From Campylobacter concisus (GTDB lineage Bacteria > Campylobacterota > Campylobacteria > Campylobacterales > Campylobacteraceae): a DNA stretch of 64,000 bases. Position numbers and translations under genes: made by a program. The DNA is taken from positions 1,364,001 to 1,428,000 of the forward strand of contig NZ_CP049270.1 in NCBI RefSeq assembly GCF_003048595.2. Reading direction: 5' to 3'. Below, in pieces: positions 35,802 through 45,219 of this stretch (positions are counted from its first letter, which is position 1; each line of letters starts with the position of its first letter). The notes below the pieces were generated by a model. The model searched no databases. It saw only the letters and a program-made list of their open reading frames with translations, and was not told the DNA's origin.

Positions 35802-36338
35802 TTATTTAGCTTTAATAACCCCAAGTACCGCAACACGGTCAGCGTCTACAATAGTAACGCCTTTAGGAGCTGTGATGTCACGAACCAAAATAGTATCGTC
35901 GATGTCAAGTTTGCTTACATCAACGTCAAATGAATTTGGTAAATTTTCAGCTGTGCATTTTACACAAAGACGTCTTTTTGATTGGATCAAAACACCCTTA
36001 TTTTTAAGACCAATAGGTGTTCCAACTGGCTTAACTGGGATCATATATTTTGATAAAACGCCTGGAAGTGCTACTTTTAGATCTACGTGTTTAAGATCAC
36101 TTGTAACAACATCTCTTTGGTAATCAACAATAACGACATTATAAACTTTTCCGCCTACTTTTACATCAAAAGCAAGGCTCTCTTTTTTGCGTGCTTCTTT
36201 AATAAAGTCATTTACTTTAAAAGCAGCTGCAACATTCTCTAATCCCTTGCCATAAATGTTGGCGATTAGATAACCATCTCTTCTCAAAGCCTTTGCAGAC
36301 TTCTTACCGATACTCTCTCTAACGATTCCTTCTAACAT
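35802..36338 (-). CDS. rplY: 50S ribosomal protein L25/general stress protein Ctc
   Basis: L25 binds 5S rRNA in the large ribosomal subunit. The 178-residue length shows the long form, with an N-terminal L25 domain ([20 protein letters not shown], the 5S-binding face) and a C-terminal CTC/TL5-type domain with [18 protein letters not shown]. An AAAGGAAAA ribosome site precedes the ATG. The pth gene follows after 11 bases. The 118-base gap upstream contains an AT-rich promoter-like TAAAAT but no gene. Confidence 0.95.
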   Translation of the reverse strand: MLEGIVRESIGKKSAKALRRDGYLIANIYGKGLENVAAAFKVNDFIKEARKKESLAFDVKVGGKVYNVVIVDYQRDVVTSDLKHVDLKVALPGVLSKYMIPVKPVGTPIGLKNKGVLIQSKRRLCVKCTAENLPNSFDVDVSKLDIDDTILVRDITAPKGVTIVDADRVAVLGVIKAK

Positions 36339-36456
36339 CGTTTTCCTTTCATAAAAAAATAGGTGCTGATTTTATCCAATGCTTTATAAATTTCACATAA
36401 AGCTTATTTAAGAATGATCACTTTTACTGTTTGTGTATTAGCTTGGACTTCTTTGT

Positions 36457-37449
36457 CTAAAGTGATTTCATAATATCATCAAATGCTGACACAAACTGCT
36501 TTAAGCCATCGCTTAATAAATCTTTATAAACGACATTTATATCTATATCATTATTTTTTATAATCTGAAAAAAGCTTGAGATATTTTCTCTACTAGGTAC
36601 ATTTTTTGCCTCTGCTTTTTCTTTTATAAATTCTTTTATTGTCTCTATTGGCGCTGTATTTATAGAATTTTTATACATTAGCTCTCTAACGTAATAATCC
36701 TCTCTTAAACCACCACCTTTTACACCTGTGCTTGCAAAAAGCGTTCTTACATTTTCTAGTCCAAAATCTTCAATTAGGTGGTATATATTTGCAGCATTCA
36801 TTATGCCAATTTGTCCCATTGGCAAACTCTTTGCAGCCATAGCTTCATCAAGCTTTCTATCAAATCTACTTACAAAAACACTTATCACACCTTTTGGCAT
36901 AGTAGTATCTATAAAGCGACTTGCATAAGCTTTACTGCCTTCTTTAAAAGCTTCAAGGCAGTTTTTGGCCTGATCTGGTGAGAATATAAGCGTAGCATTT
37001 ACGCTAATCCCCCTTGCCATAAGCGCGCTCATCGCCTCATAGCCATCTTTTGTAGCTGGAATTTTTATCATAACATTTGGCATTGATATTAGATTATAAA
37101 GCCTAATACCTTCTTCTATCGTTGCGGCTGTATCGTCACTTAAATTTGGATCAACCTCAATGCTTACAAAGCCATCATCGCCATTTGCATAATTTTTTAA
37201 CATTTTACATGCGGCGATTTTTATATCTTGAGTAGCCAAAATTTCATAAATATCTTTTGGGTGGCGTTTATTGCTAGTTTCTATGATCTTTTTATAAGCA
37301 GGTGAAGCAAATGCTGTTTTAAAAATAGCTGGGTTGCTTGTAGCACCGTTTATAACATTGTTTTTCAATAAAGAGTTAAAGTCGCTTTGTAAAAAATTTC
37401 TCTCTATAAAATCACACCAAAGAGAGAATTTAGCTTCGTTGTCATACAT
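36457..37449 (-). CDS. tal: Transaldolase
   Basis: Transaldolase interconverts sugar phosphates in the non-oxidative pentose phosphate pathway. The 330-residue protein has NGATSNPAIFKTAFAS near the N-terminus, VSIEVDPNLSDD, the Schiff-base lysine in NVMIKIPATKDGYEAM, and SVNATLIFSPDQAKNCLEAF. These are the transaldolase signatures of the long epsilonproteobacterial form. It starts 6 bases after serB in the cheV-A-W-serB-tal order known from Campylobacter. Confidence 0.93.
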   Translation of the reverse strand: MYDNEAKFSLWCDFIERNFLQSDFNSLLKNNVINGATSNPAIFKTAFASPAYKKIIETSNKRHPKDIYEILATQDIKIAACKMLKNYANGDDGFVSIEVDPNLSDDTAATIEEGIRLYNLISMPNVMIKIPATKDGYEAMSALMARGISVNATLIFSPDQAKNCLEAFKEGSKAYASRFIDTTMPKGVISVFVSRFDRKLDEAMAAKSLPMGQIGIMNAANIYHLIEDFGLENVRTLFASTGVKGGGLREDYYVRELMYKNSINTAPIETIKEFIKEKAEAKNVPSRENISSFFQIIKNNDIDINVVYKDLLSDGLKQFVSAFDDIMKSL

Positions 37450-37455
37450 TAATTT

Positions 37456-38082
37456 CTACCTTATAAATTTTAAAATTTCACGCAAGTCTTTAACATCAAC
37501 ACAATGTGTCGCTTCTTTTTTTAAGATATCTTTTGCACAAAATGCAATGCTAAGGTCGCACTTTCTAAACATCGATATGTCATTGGCCCCGTCCCCAACA
37601 CACATTATCTCGTCCTTGCCTAAATTTAATAGTCCACACAAGCGGTCAATCATATCTCCCTTTGAACTACTAAACATCATTTCTCCGCCAACTTCACCAC
37701 TTAAAATTCCATCTTTATGATGCAAGATATTTGCAAAATTTGCATCAAAATTAAGTTTTTTTTGCATTACATCGGTTGCATTGTGAAATCCACCGCTAAA
37801 AACCACGACTTTGATACCTTTTTGCTTTAAAGCTTCTATTAGCTCGCCAGCTCCTGGCATAATGGGTAAATTTTTGCAAATTTCATTTACTTTTAAAAGT
37901 GGCAATCCTTTTAAAAATTTTACTCTTTTTGTAAGACTTTCAAAAAAATCAAGCTCACCGTTCATCGAACGCTTAGTTATATTAGCTACTTCTTCACTAG
38001 CATTATTAGCGGCGGCGAGAATATCTATCGTCTCGCCGTCCATTATTGTAGAGTCAAAATCAAAAACACAAAGTTTTATCAA
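37456..38082 (-). CDS. serB: Phosphoserine phosphatase SerB
   Basis: SerB dephosphorylates phosphoserine, the last step of serine synthesis. The 208-residue HAD-superfamily protein has the nucleophile motif CVFDFDSTIMDGETID, the motif II Ser in VVFSGGFHNATDV, and motif IV VGDGANDISMFRKCDLSIAF. The N-terminal ACT-like extension of the longer SerB is absent. It follows cheW by 8 bases. SerC lies elsewhere in this window. Confidence 0.93.
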   Translation of the reverse strand: MIKLCVFDFDSTIMDGETIDILAAANNASEEVANITKRSMNGELDFFESLTKRVKFLKGLPLLKVNEICKNLPIMPGAGELIEALKQKGIKVVVFSGGFHNATDVMQKKLNFDANFANILHHKDGILSGEVGGEMMFSSSKGDMIDRLCGLLNLGKDEIMCVGDGANDISMFRKCDLSIAFCAKDILKKEATHCVDVKDLREILKFIR

Positions 38083-38090
38083 GCTATACC

Positions 38091-38588
38091 CTAAAAATCA
38101 CGTTTCAAAAGACTTTCGACCTTCAAGATCGTAAGGATATTTTGATCGCGCTTACCAATACCATAAATCATGCCTTTGTCTTTTACTAAAGTCTCTGGTG
38201 GCGGATCGATCCTATTACGGTCTATTCTGATAGCCTCCGTCAAGCGGTCTATCACAAAGCCAGCGATATTATCCGCATCTTTCATAACGATATATCTTGT
38301 GCTTGGGCTTTGTTTTGTGACATTTAGTGAAAAACGCTTACGCAAATCAATAAGCGGAATAACATTTCCACGTAGGTTAAACACGCCAAGAACGTAATCA
38401 GGCACACTAGGAACACGTGTATATTCAATAGGTTTGATTATCTCTTGGATATTTAAAATAGGTATTGCGTACTCTTCCTCACCGACAACAAATCCTACTA
38501 GCTGAACTATATCCTCATTATTTTTTAACTCAGGACCATTCATTTGCTGTTTTTGTTTGCTTAAAACTTGATTTAGTTTATTATTCAT
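38091..38588 (-). CDS. cheW: Chemotaxis coupling protein CheW
   Basis: CheW bridges chemoreceptors and CheA. The 165-residue protein is a single CheW domain: VQLVGFVVGEEEYAIPILNIQEII, VPSVPDYVLGVFNLRGNVIPLIDLR, and DADNIAGFVIDRLTEAIRI. It lies 9 bases after cheA on the same strand. Confidence 0.96.
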   Translation of the reverse strand: MNNKLNQVLSKQKQQMNGPELKNNEDIVQLVGFVVGEEEYAIPILNIQEIIKPIEYTRVPSVPDYVLGVFNLRGNVIPLIDLRKRFSLNVTKQSPSTRYIVMKDADNIAGFVIDRLTEAIRIDRNRIDPPPETLVKDKGMIYGIGKRDQNILTILKVESLLKRDF

Positions 38589-38597
38589 CCCTTACCC

Positions 38598-40952
38598 CTA
38601 AGCTAATTTTATATTCTTTCTAACGACATTTTCTAAGTACTCGGCTGAATATGGTTTTGTAATATACTCAGTCATTCCAACTTCTACACCACGCAATCTA
38701 TCTGTTTTTGACGTCCTTGATGTAACAGCAATAAGTGGTAAATTTCTATACTTAGAGTATTTTCTAATTTCGCCAGCTAGTGTATATCCATCCATTCTTG
38801 GCATCTCAATATCTATCAAGATCGCATCAAAGGAGTGCTCTCCAGATTTTACGATATTTAATGCCTCAACACCGTTTGTGGCTTCTATTATTGTTACCCC
38901 GGTTGGTTCAAGTGCTTTTTGCATGATAGTTCTATCCATTTTTGAGTCATCAACTATCAAGACTTTGTAATCGCTTGGTTTTTCCTTTGCTTTTGTACTA
39001 TCTTCTATTTCGGCTCTAATGTCTACCTTGATATCTTTTGCCATCTCCATCATAGCGCCAACATCGATAATCAATGTCACACGGCCATCACCTCTAATAG
39101 TGGCACCGGCAATACCTGGGATATTTTGTAGATAATCACCCATTGATTTAATAACAATCTCTTCTTGTCCAACCAAAGTATCAACTATGATGCCTAGTTT
39201 TGCTTCGGCGACACCGATTATTACGACATAGGTTTGCTCTCCACTATCAAATGCCTTTTCAACACCAAATACGTCAGAAAGTCTAACAAGAGATAAAACT
39301 TCATCTCTTAGCCTTAGTACATTTTTGCCATCGATCGTGTAGATATCATCAATTGGCACGCGAACAGTTTCAAGAACACTAGCAAGTGGAATAGCATAAA
39401 ATTCTTCTTGTGTTCCAACAAGTAGCGATTGAATAATCGCGAGTGTAAGTGGAATTTTAAGCTTCATAACTGTGCCTTTTCCAACTTCACTTTCAATATC
39501 AATGATACCGTTTAGTTTTTCGATATTAGTCTTAACAACGTCCATACCAACACCGCGACCAGATACGTTTGTAACTTTTGCCGCAGTTGAAAATCCTGGT
39601 CTAAAAATAAGTCCAAATGCCTCTTTTTCGCTCATCGCATCAGCTTCGCGCTCAGTGATGATGCCTTTTTCTATCGATTTAGATTTAAGCATATCAGCAT
39701 CTAGACCCTTACCATCATCAACTATCTCAACAACAATATGATTGCCTTCATTGTAAGCTTTTAGCTGAACAAGGCCTTTTTCAGGCTTACCTGCTGCCTT
39801 TCTTGTCTCAGGATCCTCGATACCGTGATCGCATGAATTTCTGATGATGTGAACTAGTGGATCGCCGATCTCTTCTACGATTGACTTATCAAGCTCAGTC
39901 TCTTCACCTGAAATTTCAAGATCGATTTGCTTACCAAGGTCGCGGCTAAGATCACGTATCATACGTGGGAATTTATTAAAGACTTTTGCTATTGGAAGCA
40001 TTCTTGTCTTCATAACGGCAAGCTGAATATCAGTCGTAACTAGACTTAGGCTTGAGACTACTTGATTTAACTCTTCAAGGAATTTCTCACCCTCATATCT
40101 CTCTTCCACGTCATCATAAATTTTTAATAAGCGGTTTTTACCAAGAACAAGCTCACCGATTAGATTCATCAAATGATCAAGTCTTTTTACTTCAACGCGT
40201 ATAGTTTGTTCCTGCGCTACTGCACCGCTGCTTGCTGCTGGGACCTTTTTATCTCCGTCTTTTTCTTTACTCTCTGCTTTTGCAGCTGGAGCTGAAGTGC
40301 TACTTGCAGCCGGAGCTATCTCGCTAGGAGATTTTGGAGCTATACCTTTTGAAGCACGCCTTGCTTGATCCTCAGCCTTTCTAACTTTTAAGAGTCTTTC
40401 TATTTCTGCTTCAACTTCTGAATCACTTAGCTTTGAAAGCTCGGCATCACTTATCTCTGGTGCTTCTTCAGTAGGTGCAGCTGGTTCTGGCTCTTTTGCT
40501 GGCTCTGGCACTGGCTCAGCTACTGGTGTAATAGGAGCTTCAGGAGCTGCTGCTGGGGCCTCGCCTTCAGAAATTTGAGTAAGTCTTGCACAAATGTTTT
40601 TAATATCAATACCAGCAGCTGTATCATTTCCATGATCTCTAATGCTACTTAACAAGCCTTTCATCATATCAACTGACTCAAGAACTACGTCCATAATGTC
40701 TGGAGTGATCTTTAGCTCGCCTTTTCTAGCTTTATTTAAAACATCCTCCATATGATGAGTAAGCTCTGTTAAAACATCAAAATTTAAAAAGCTTGAACTA
40801 CCTTTTACTGTGTGAGCAACACGGAAAATTCTATTTAATAGTTCCAAATCTTCAGGGTTTGACTCAAGCTCAACAAGGTCGTGATCTATCTGCTCAATAA
40901 GTTCGAAGGCCTCTATTAAAAAGTCTTCCATTATTTCTTTCATATCATCCAT
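38598..40952 (-). CDS. cheA: Chemotaxis histidine kinase CheA with C-terminal receiver (CheAY)
   Basis: This 784-residue kinase phosphorylates CheY and its own receiver. The Hpt domain has the phosphorylated His47 in RVAHTVKGSSSFLNF. An Ala/Pro/Glu-rich linker of about 110 residues follows, then the dimerisation and ATPase domain (HIIRNSCDHGIEDPETR; VEIVDDGKGLDADML; GRGVGMDVVKTNIEKLNG), a CheW-like domain, and a C-terminal receiver (VLIVDDSKMDRTIMQKAL; ILIDIEMPRMDGYTL; ITKPY). The receiver fusion is normal for Campylobacterales. It lies between cheV and cheW. Confidence 0.97.
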   Translation of the reverse strand: MDDMKEIMEDFLIEAFELIEQIDHDLVELESNPEDLELLNRIFRVAHTVKGSSSFLNFDVLTELTHHMEDVLNKARKGELKITPDIMDVVLESVDMMKGLLSSIRDHGNDTAAGIDIKNICARLTQISEGEAPAAAPEAPITPVAEPVPEPAKEPEPAAPTEEAPEISDAELSKLSDSEVEAEIERLLKVRKAEDQARRASKGIAPKSPSEIAPAASSTSAPAAKAESKEKDGDKKVPAASSGAVAQEQTIRVEVKRLDHLMNLIGELVLGKNRLLKIYDDVEERYEGEKFLEELNQVVSSLSLVTTDIQLAVMKTRMLPIAKVFNKFPRMIRDLSRDLGKQIDLEISGEETELDKSIVEEIGDPLVHIIRNSCDHGIEDPETRKAAGKPEKGLVQLKAYNEGNHIVVEIVDDGKGLDADMLKSKSIEKGIITEREADAMSEKEAFGLIFRPGFSTAAKVTNVSGRGVGMDVVKTNIEKLNGIIDIESEVGKGTVMKLKIPLTLAIIQSLLVGTQEEFYAIPLASVLETVRVPIDDIYTIDGKNVLRLRDEVLSLVRLSDVFGVEKAFDSGEQTYVVIIGVAEAKLGIIVDTLVGQEEIVIKSMGDYLQNIPGIAGATIRGDGRVTLIIDVGAMMEMAKDIKVDIRAEIEDSTKAKEKPSDYKVLIVDDSKMDRTIMQKALEPTGVTIIEATNGVEALNIVKSGEHSFDAILIDIEMPRMDGYTLAGEIRKYSKYRNLPLIAVTSRTSKTDRLRGVEVGMTEYITKPYSAEYLENVVRKNIKLA

Positions 40953-40960
40953 GTTTCACC

Positions 40961-41914
40961 TCATTTTGCAGATTTAGAATGTGCTTCAATGACTTTTAGC
41001 ACTTCTTGATAAAATATACTCGCATCAAATTTAGTAAGATACGCAGCACCACCAGCTTCTTTGCTCTTGATTTCGCTAAAATCATTACTCAATGAGGAGT
41101 TAAATACTATTGGTACTTCTTTAAATCTTTCATCGTTTTTAAGAGTTGAAGCAAAGCGGTATCCATCCATCTGTGGCATTTCGATATCACTTAAGATAAC
41201 TCTAAGCTCTCTTGATAGGTTATCTCCATATCTTTGATAAAGCTCTTCCATTCTCTCCAAGCCCTCAACACCATTTTTGGCCTCAACTACGCTAAGTCCC
41301 ATCTTCTCAAGTGCGTCTTTTACTAGTTTTCTAGCAGTCGAGCTATCATCTAAAACTAAAGAAACACCTTTTAATTTTTGATCGTCTGTTACATCAAATT
41401 CGATCTTTGGTGAGTAAATTCCAAGCTCTTCTACTATGCTTTCAAGATCAAGAATAAGCAAAACTTCATCATTTTCTATTCTTGTTACGCCTGTTATTTT
41501 GCCTTTATCTAAAGCCCCAGAACCTGAAGCAAAATTTGCAGGTTCGATATCTTTCCAGCTTATACGTCTGATTCTTTTTGCCTCATGAACGATAAAACCG
41601 ATCAAAATACCGCTAAACTCAGCAATAATAACACGTGGCTTTATAACTACGCCTTCGGTTGGCTCGATAATATTCATCCATCTTGCCAAATTTATGACAG
41701 GGATCACCACGCCCCTTAAATCAAAAATTCCCTCGATATACTCGGGAACGCCAGGAAGCTCTGTAAGATTTGGCATCTTAATGATCTCCCGCACCTTTGC
41801 GACATTGACTCCGTATATTCCTTCATATACTTTGTTTTCGGTCTTTTTAAAGATACGAAAATCAACAAGTTCCATCTCGTTTGAGTCCGTTTTTAGTACG
41901 TTATCTCCAAACAT
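40961..41914 (-). CDS. cheV: Chemotaxis protein CheV (CheW-receiver fusion)
   Basis: CheV couples receptors to CheA and is modulated by phosphorylation. The protein has 317 residues from the ATG at 41914, which follows AAGGAC and overlaps the stop of the upstream phosphatase gene (TGATG); a longer frame from 42001 is rejected. The CheW-like part carries ELPGVPEYIEGIFDLRGVVIPVINL. The receiver part has VSLVLDDSSTARKLV, the acceptor Asp in VILSDIEMPQMDGYRF, and AAYLTKFDAS. It leads cheV-A-W-serB-tal. Confidence 0.96.
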   Translation of the reverse strand: MFGDNVLKTDSNEMELVDFRIFKKTENKVYEGIYGVNVAKVREIIKMPNLTELPGVPEYIEGIFDLRGVVIPVINLARWMNIIEPTEGVVIKPRVIIAEFSGILIGFIVHEAKRIRRISWKDIEPANFASGSGALDKGKITGVTRIENDEVLLILDLESIVEELGIYSPKIEFDVTDDQKLKGVSLVLDDSSTARKLVKDALEKMGLSVVEAKNGVEGLERMEELYQRYGDNLSRELRVILSDIEMPQMDGYRFASTLKNDERFKEVPIVFNSSLSNDFSEIKSKEAGGAAYLTKFDASIFYQEVLKVIEAHSKSAK

Positions 41915-42705
41915 CAATGTCCTTTCAAACTCATTTTGAGCAAATTTAATTTTTGCTGGGCGTATTCTACAACAAAATAACTTTGCTCGCATGCAAAACA
42001 AGGTAAATTTATATAAAATCTATCATAAATATTAAATTGCCTACCTTGATGATAGTGCCCTTCTATTATTATATTGGCGTTGTAGCCGCTTAAATGCCTG
42101 CTCATCAACTCTTCAAAATTAGGAATTTTGTAGTCTAAATTTTTCTTAGTAAGTCTAGCTAGTATTGCTTTTGATATTTTAAAATGCAAAAATTTATCCA
42201 AAGCATTCATAAATTTTAAAAACCATCTTACACGTAAAAATCTAAGTGCGTATTTATCTATAAAAGGTAAAAATATATCACCATGTGCGATCTGGACGCG
42301 CTCTTCATTGATTGTCTTAAAATTTGCAGGCTGTGCAGAAATGTCATAGATTTTTACATTTTTATAGCTTTGCACCTCATGCCCATCCCAAAAATCTCTT
42401 GTTTTATTAAATAAATTTGAAAGTCTAAAGTCGTGATTGCCTTCAAAATAAAAGATCTCTATCTTTTCTGAAATTTTATTTATAAGTCTCAAATGCTCGG
42501 CGTATAAATTTATAGTGAATTCGCTCTCGCCACTTAAAAAATCAAACATATCGCCTAGTAAAAAAATTTGTGGTGGCTCAGGGATTTTTCCGCTATCAAT
42601 GGCGTGCAAAAATTTTAAAAAACCATCTCGATTTACATTTTCGTGTGCGTCGCCTATGAAAATCGCACCATATTTAATAACGGGTGTGTATAAATATTCA
42701 CTCAA
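41914..42705 (-). CDS. LpxH-like metallophosphoesterase (UDP-2,3-diacylglucosamine diphosphatase-like)
   Basis: This 263-residue calcineurin-like phosphoesterase has the metal ligands of LpxH-type enzymes: GDAH near residue 19, GDMFDF near 51, EGNHDF near 88, IAHGDIF and the final GHYHQGR. LpxH removes UMP from UDP-2,3-diacylglucosamine in lipid A synthesis. The family assignment is good, but the exact substrate is inferred. The start is a TTG at 42705 preceded by TAAGGCC. Its stop overlaps the cheV start. Confidence 0.82.
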   Translation of the reverse strand: MSEYLYTPVIKYGAIFIGDAHENVNRDGFLKFLHAIDSGKIPEPPQIFLLGDMFDFLSGESEFTINLYAEHLRLINKISEKIEIFYFEGNHDFRLSNLFNKTRDFWDGHEVQSYKNVKIYDISAQPANFKTINEERVQIAHGDIFLPFIDKYALRFLRVRWFLKFMNALDKFLHFKISKAILARLTKKNLDYKIPNFEELMSRHLSGYNANIIIEGHYHQGRQFNIYDRFYINLPCFACEQSYFVVEYAQQKLNLLKMSLKGH

Positions 42706-42745
42706 ATTTGGCCTTAACTAAAAGATATAAATTTAATCCATTTAT

Positions 42746-42793
42746 GAGTCAAAAGCTTGCATACTGGCTATTATCAAGCATGACTTTTGACTC
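42746..42793. repeat. Long inverted repeat between the LpxH-like gene and greA
   Basis: On either strand the sequence reads GAGTCAAAAG, then CTTG, a 15-base loop, CAAGC with a 4-base bulge, and CTTTTGACTC. The ten-base arms match perfectly and the inner four to five bases extend the stem. No clear U-run follows on either side, so it is not a classical terminator. It may be a greA 3'-end hairpin or a small repeated element. Confidence 0.5.
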
Positions 42794-42817
42794 TAGTGAT
42801 ATCACTTTTTAAGATTT

Positions 42818-43303
42818 TTAATTAAATTTTATAGGCTTGTAGCAGATCTTTACGATCTCAACGTCGCTTCTGCCTTTTGGTAAATTTAGCACCACTTCAT
42901 CGCCCTCAGCCTTGCCCAAAAGTTGCTTTGCAAGTGGTGAATTTATAGAGATATAGCCTTTGTCAATGTCACTTTCACTAATACCAACTATCGTGTAGGT
43001 ATGTTCTATTTCAGTTTCCTCGTCCATTATCGTAACACTTGAGCCAAACCTAACTCTATCATGCTCGTAGCTACTTGGATCTATCACTTCTGCGTTTGCC
43101 AAAAGCGCGCTAAGCTCAGCGATCCTAGCGTCGATAAAAGCTTGCTTTTCTTTAGCAGCATGGTACTCGGCGTTTTCTTTTAGGTCGCCGTGGCTTCTTG
43201 CGATATCTATCTCAGTTACGATTTGAGGACGTTGCACGAGTCTTAAATCCTTTAGTTCACCTTCTATTTTTTCATATCCGTATATTGTCATTGGTTCACT
43301 CAT
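42818..43303 (-). CDS. greA: Transcription elongation factor GreA
   Basis: GreA rescues backtracked RNA polymerase by stimulating transcript cleavage. The 161-residue protein has the N-terminal coiled coil with the acidic tip region [20 protein letters not shown], and the FKBP-like C-terminal domain with [22 protein letters not shown]. Both are standard. It follows lpxB by 3 bases with a GGAGTAAAAA ribosome site. Confidence 0.97.
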   Translation of the reverse strand: MSEPMTIYGYEKIEGELKDLRLVQRPQIVTEIDIARSHGDLKENAEYHAAKEKQAFIDARIAELSALLANAEVIDPSSYEHDRVRFGSSVTIMDEETEIEHTYTIVGISESDIDKGYISINSPLAKQLLGKAEGDEVVLNLPKGRSDVEIVKICYKPIKFN

Positions 43304-43306
43304 TTT

Positions 43307-44341
43307 TTACTCCATATTCTTTAAAATTTTTACTACATTTTTACTGCTACCATGTGACAAATACGCTCTTAACTCGTCACAGCCTTTTAAAAATTTCTGC
43401 CTATCACAGCTCTCATAAGCTCTTAGTAAATTTTCAACTGTCGCAAATTCTTGGATAAATTCCTCATGAAGTGGCTCTTTGCCCATGAAGTCAAACATTA
43501 TATTTGCAAGTCCTGCGTGCTTGATCTTTACAAATTTTCTAGCGATGAAGACATCTATCGCTTTTGCTTTGTAAGCTAGCACAAATGGTGTGCCAATGAG
43601 TGCCGCTTCGAGCGTAGCCGTGCCTGAGCAAACAAAAGCAAAATCGCTCTCATACAAAGCTTCAGGCGTGTTTGAGATGATCTCAAAATCGCTCACATCA
43701 CCATAAATTTCGCCCACTTTATCAAGCAAAAATGGCGGCACGACAAGCAGCCTTGTAGCCTCTATCTTTTTAGCAAGCTCTCTATAGACTGGCATAAGTC
43801 TTGAAATTTCAGACCTTCTTGAGCCTGGCAGAAAAGCCACTTTGCCACTGCTACTTAGACTAGTTTTCTTAAGCTTTATCTCATCCATCAAAGGATGTCC
43901 CACGTAGGTCGAGCGGCTATAAAATTTCGCATCAAATGGCAGGATCGAAGCTAGGTTGTCACAATACCTCTCAACCACGCTCACTCTTTTTGGCTTCCAC
44001 GCCCAAACTTGAGGCAATATGTAGTATGTCAGGGCTGCTTTTGCGCCGGCCTCTTTTATCGCCTTTGCAAGCGGCAGGTTAAAGGCTGGACTGTCTATTA
44101 GCAGCACTGCATCAGCCTCTTTTGCCATCTGGCTCATCACTTTCATCGCCTTTTTTGCCTTAAAAATGAGTGGCAAAACCTCGACAAAGCCCATCGCTGA
44201 AAACTCGCTACTTTTCATATATGGCGTGCCAAGCTCTTCGCTAAAAATTCCCATTAGCTCAAATTCGCCATCGAAATTTTTCAAAATTTCTTTTAAATGC
44301 AAATTTGCCGATGGCTCAAGAGCGGAGACTAAAATTTTCAT
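43307..44341 (-). CDS. lpxB: Lipid-A-disaccharide synthase LpxB
   Basis: LpxB joins two acylated glucosamine units to form the lipid A disaccharide. The 344-residue protein has [17 protein letters not shown] at the N-terminus, [65 protein letters not shown] and [17 protein letters not shown]. The ATG at 44341 is preferred to an in-frame GTG at 44347. It is divergent from surE and followed by greA. The LpxH-like phosphatase and LptD in this window serve the same envelope pathway. Confidence 0.94.
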   Translation of the reverse strand: MKILVSALEPSANLHLKEILKNFDGEFELMGIFSEELGTPYMKSSEFSAMGFVEVLPLIFKAKKAMKVMSQMAKEADAVLLIDSPAFNLPLAKAIKEAGAKAALTYYILPQVWAWKPKRVSVVERYCDNLASILPFDAKFYSRSTYVGHPLMDEIKLKKTSLSSSGKVAFLPGSRRSEISRLMPVYRELAKKIEATRLLVVPPFLLDKVGEIYGDVSDFEIISNTPEALYESDFAFVCSGTATLEAALIGTPFVLAYKAKAIDVFIARKFVKIKHAGLANIMFDFMGKEPLHEEFIQEFATVENLLRAYESCDRQKFLKGCDELRAYLSHGSSKNVVKILKNME

Positions 44342-44414
44342 TTTCACACTTTCATCAGGTCTTTTTTGGGGGCATTATACGCAAAAATTCTTTAAAATTT
44401 TAAGAAAGCTGTGA

Positions 44415-44420
44415 TAAAAT
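44415..44420 (+). promoter_or_regulatory. Probable -10 box for surE
   Basis: GTGATAAAAT ends at 44420, containing TAAAAT in a strongly AT-rich stretch about 23 bases before the surE start. The fit to the Campylobacter -10 consensus is fair. The position matches a short leader holding AAAGGA. Confidence 0.35.
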
Positions 44421-44442
44421 CCAACCCTTTAAAGGATAAAAT

Positions 44443-45219
44443 TTGAAAGAAATTTTGATAACAAATGACGATGGATTTGAGGCGACTGGACTGCTTGCTT
44501 TAAAAGAAGCTTTGAGTGAATTAAAAGACGTAAATGTCACGATTGTAGCTCCAAGCTCAGAAAAGTCAGCCTGCGCTCACTCGCTAACTCTCACAAGACC
44601 GCTTAGGTTTATCAAGCTTGATGATAACTTTTTTAAACTCGATGACGCTACGCCAAGTGATTGCGTCTATCTCGCACTTCACGCACTTTATAACAAAAAA
44701 CCAGACCTAGTGATAAGTGGTATAAATCACGGAGCAAATTTAGGCGAAGATATCACCTACTCTGGCACGTGTGGAGCGGCGATGGAGGGGGTTTTGCAGG
44801 GCATTAGAAGTATCGCCTTTTCGCAGTTTTATACCAACAACTCACTAAATGAACTTGGCTTTAATCTAGCAAAAGAGGTTGTAAAATTTATCGTGCCAAA
44901 GGTGTTAGAGGGTGAAATTTCGCTAAATCAAAGAGAATTTTTAAATGTAAATATCCCAGCCACAACTAGTAAAAATTTTAAAGGCTACTCCGTAGTACCA
45001 GCTGGCAAACGCACCTACGCCACGCATGCTACGCTTAATCGCAACCCAAGAGGTATCGAGTACTACTGGCTTGGAAACGCTGCGCTTGAATACGAAAAAG
45101 GCGAGCCAAGTGACATCAGCAAGGTAAATGAGGGCTTTACCACGATAACGCCCATAAAACTAAATATGACTTCGTATGAAAGTTTGGAGGGCTTAAAAGG
45201 GAAATTTGATGCAAAATGA
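44443..45219 (+). CDS. surE: 5'/3'-nucleotidase SurE
   Basis: SurE is a metal-dependent nucleotidase (survival protein E). The 258-residue protein has the metal motif ILITNDDGFEATGL, the PSSEKSACAHSLTL loop, TPSDCVYLAL and VISGINHGANLGEDITYSGTCGAAMEG, all typical. The start is TTG at 44443 with AAAGGA eight bases upstream; no ATG in frame gives a better fit. The end overlaps tcdA. Confidence 0.95.
   Translation: MKEILITNDDGFEATGLLALKEALSELKDVNVTIVAPSSEKSACAHSLTLTRPLRFIKLDDNFFKLDDATPSDCVYLALHALYNKKPDLVISGINHGANLGEDITYSGTCGAAMEGVLQGIRSIAFSQFYTNNSLNELGFNLAKEVVKFIVPKVLEGEISLNQREFLNVNIPATTSKNFKGYSVVPAGKRTYATHATLNRNPRGIEYYWLGNAALEYEKGEPSDISKVNEGFTTITPIKLNMTSYESLEGLKGKFDAK

Noticed and set aside
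41915-42001. Longer cheV start at 42001
   Set aside because: It would overlap the phosphatase gene by 88 bases and encodes a Cys/Arg-rich stretch unlike CheV. AAGGAC precedes the ATG at 41914.
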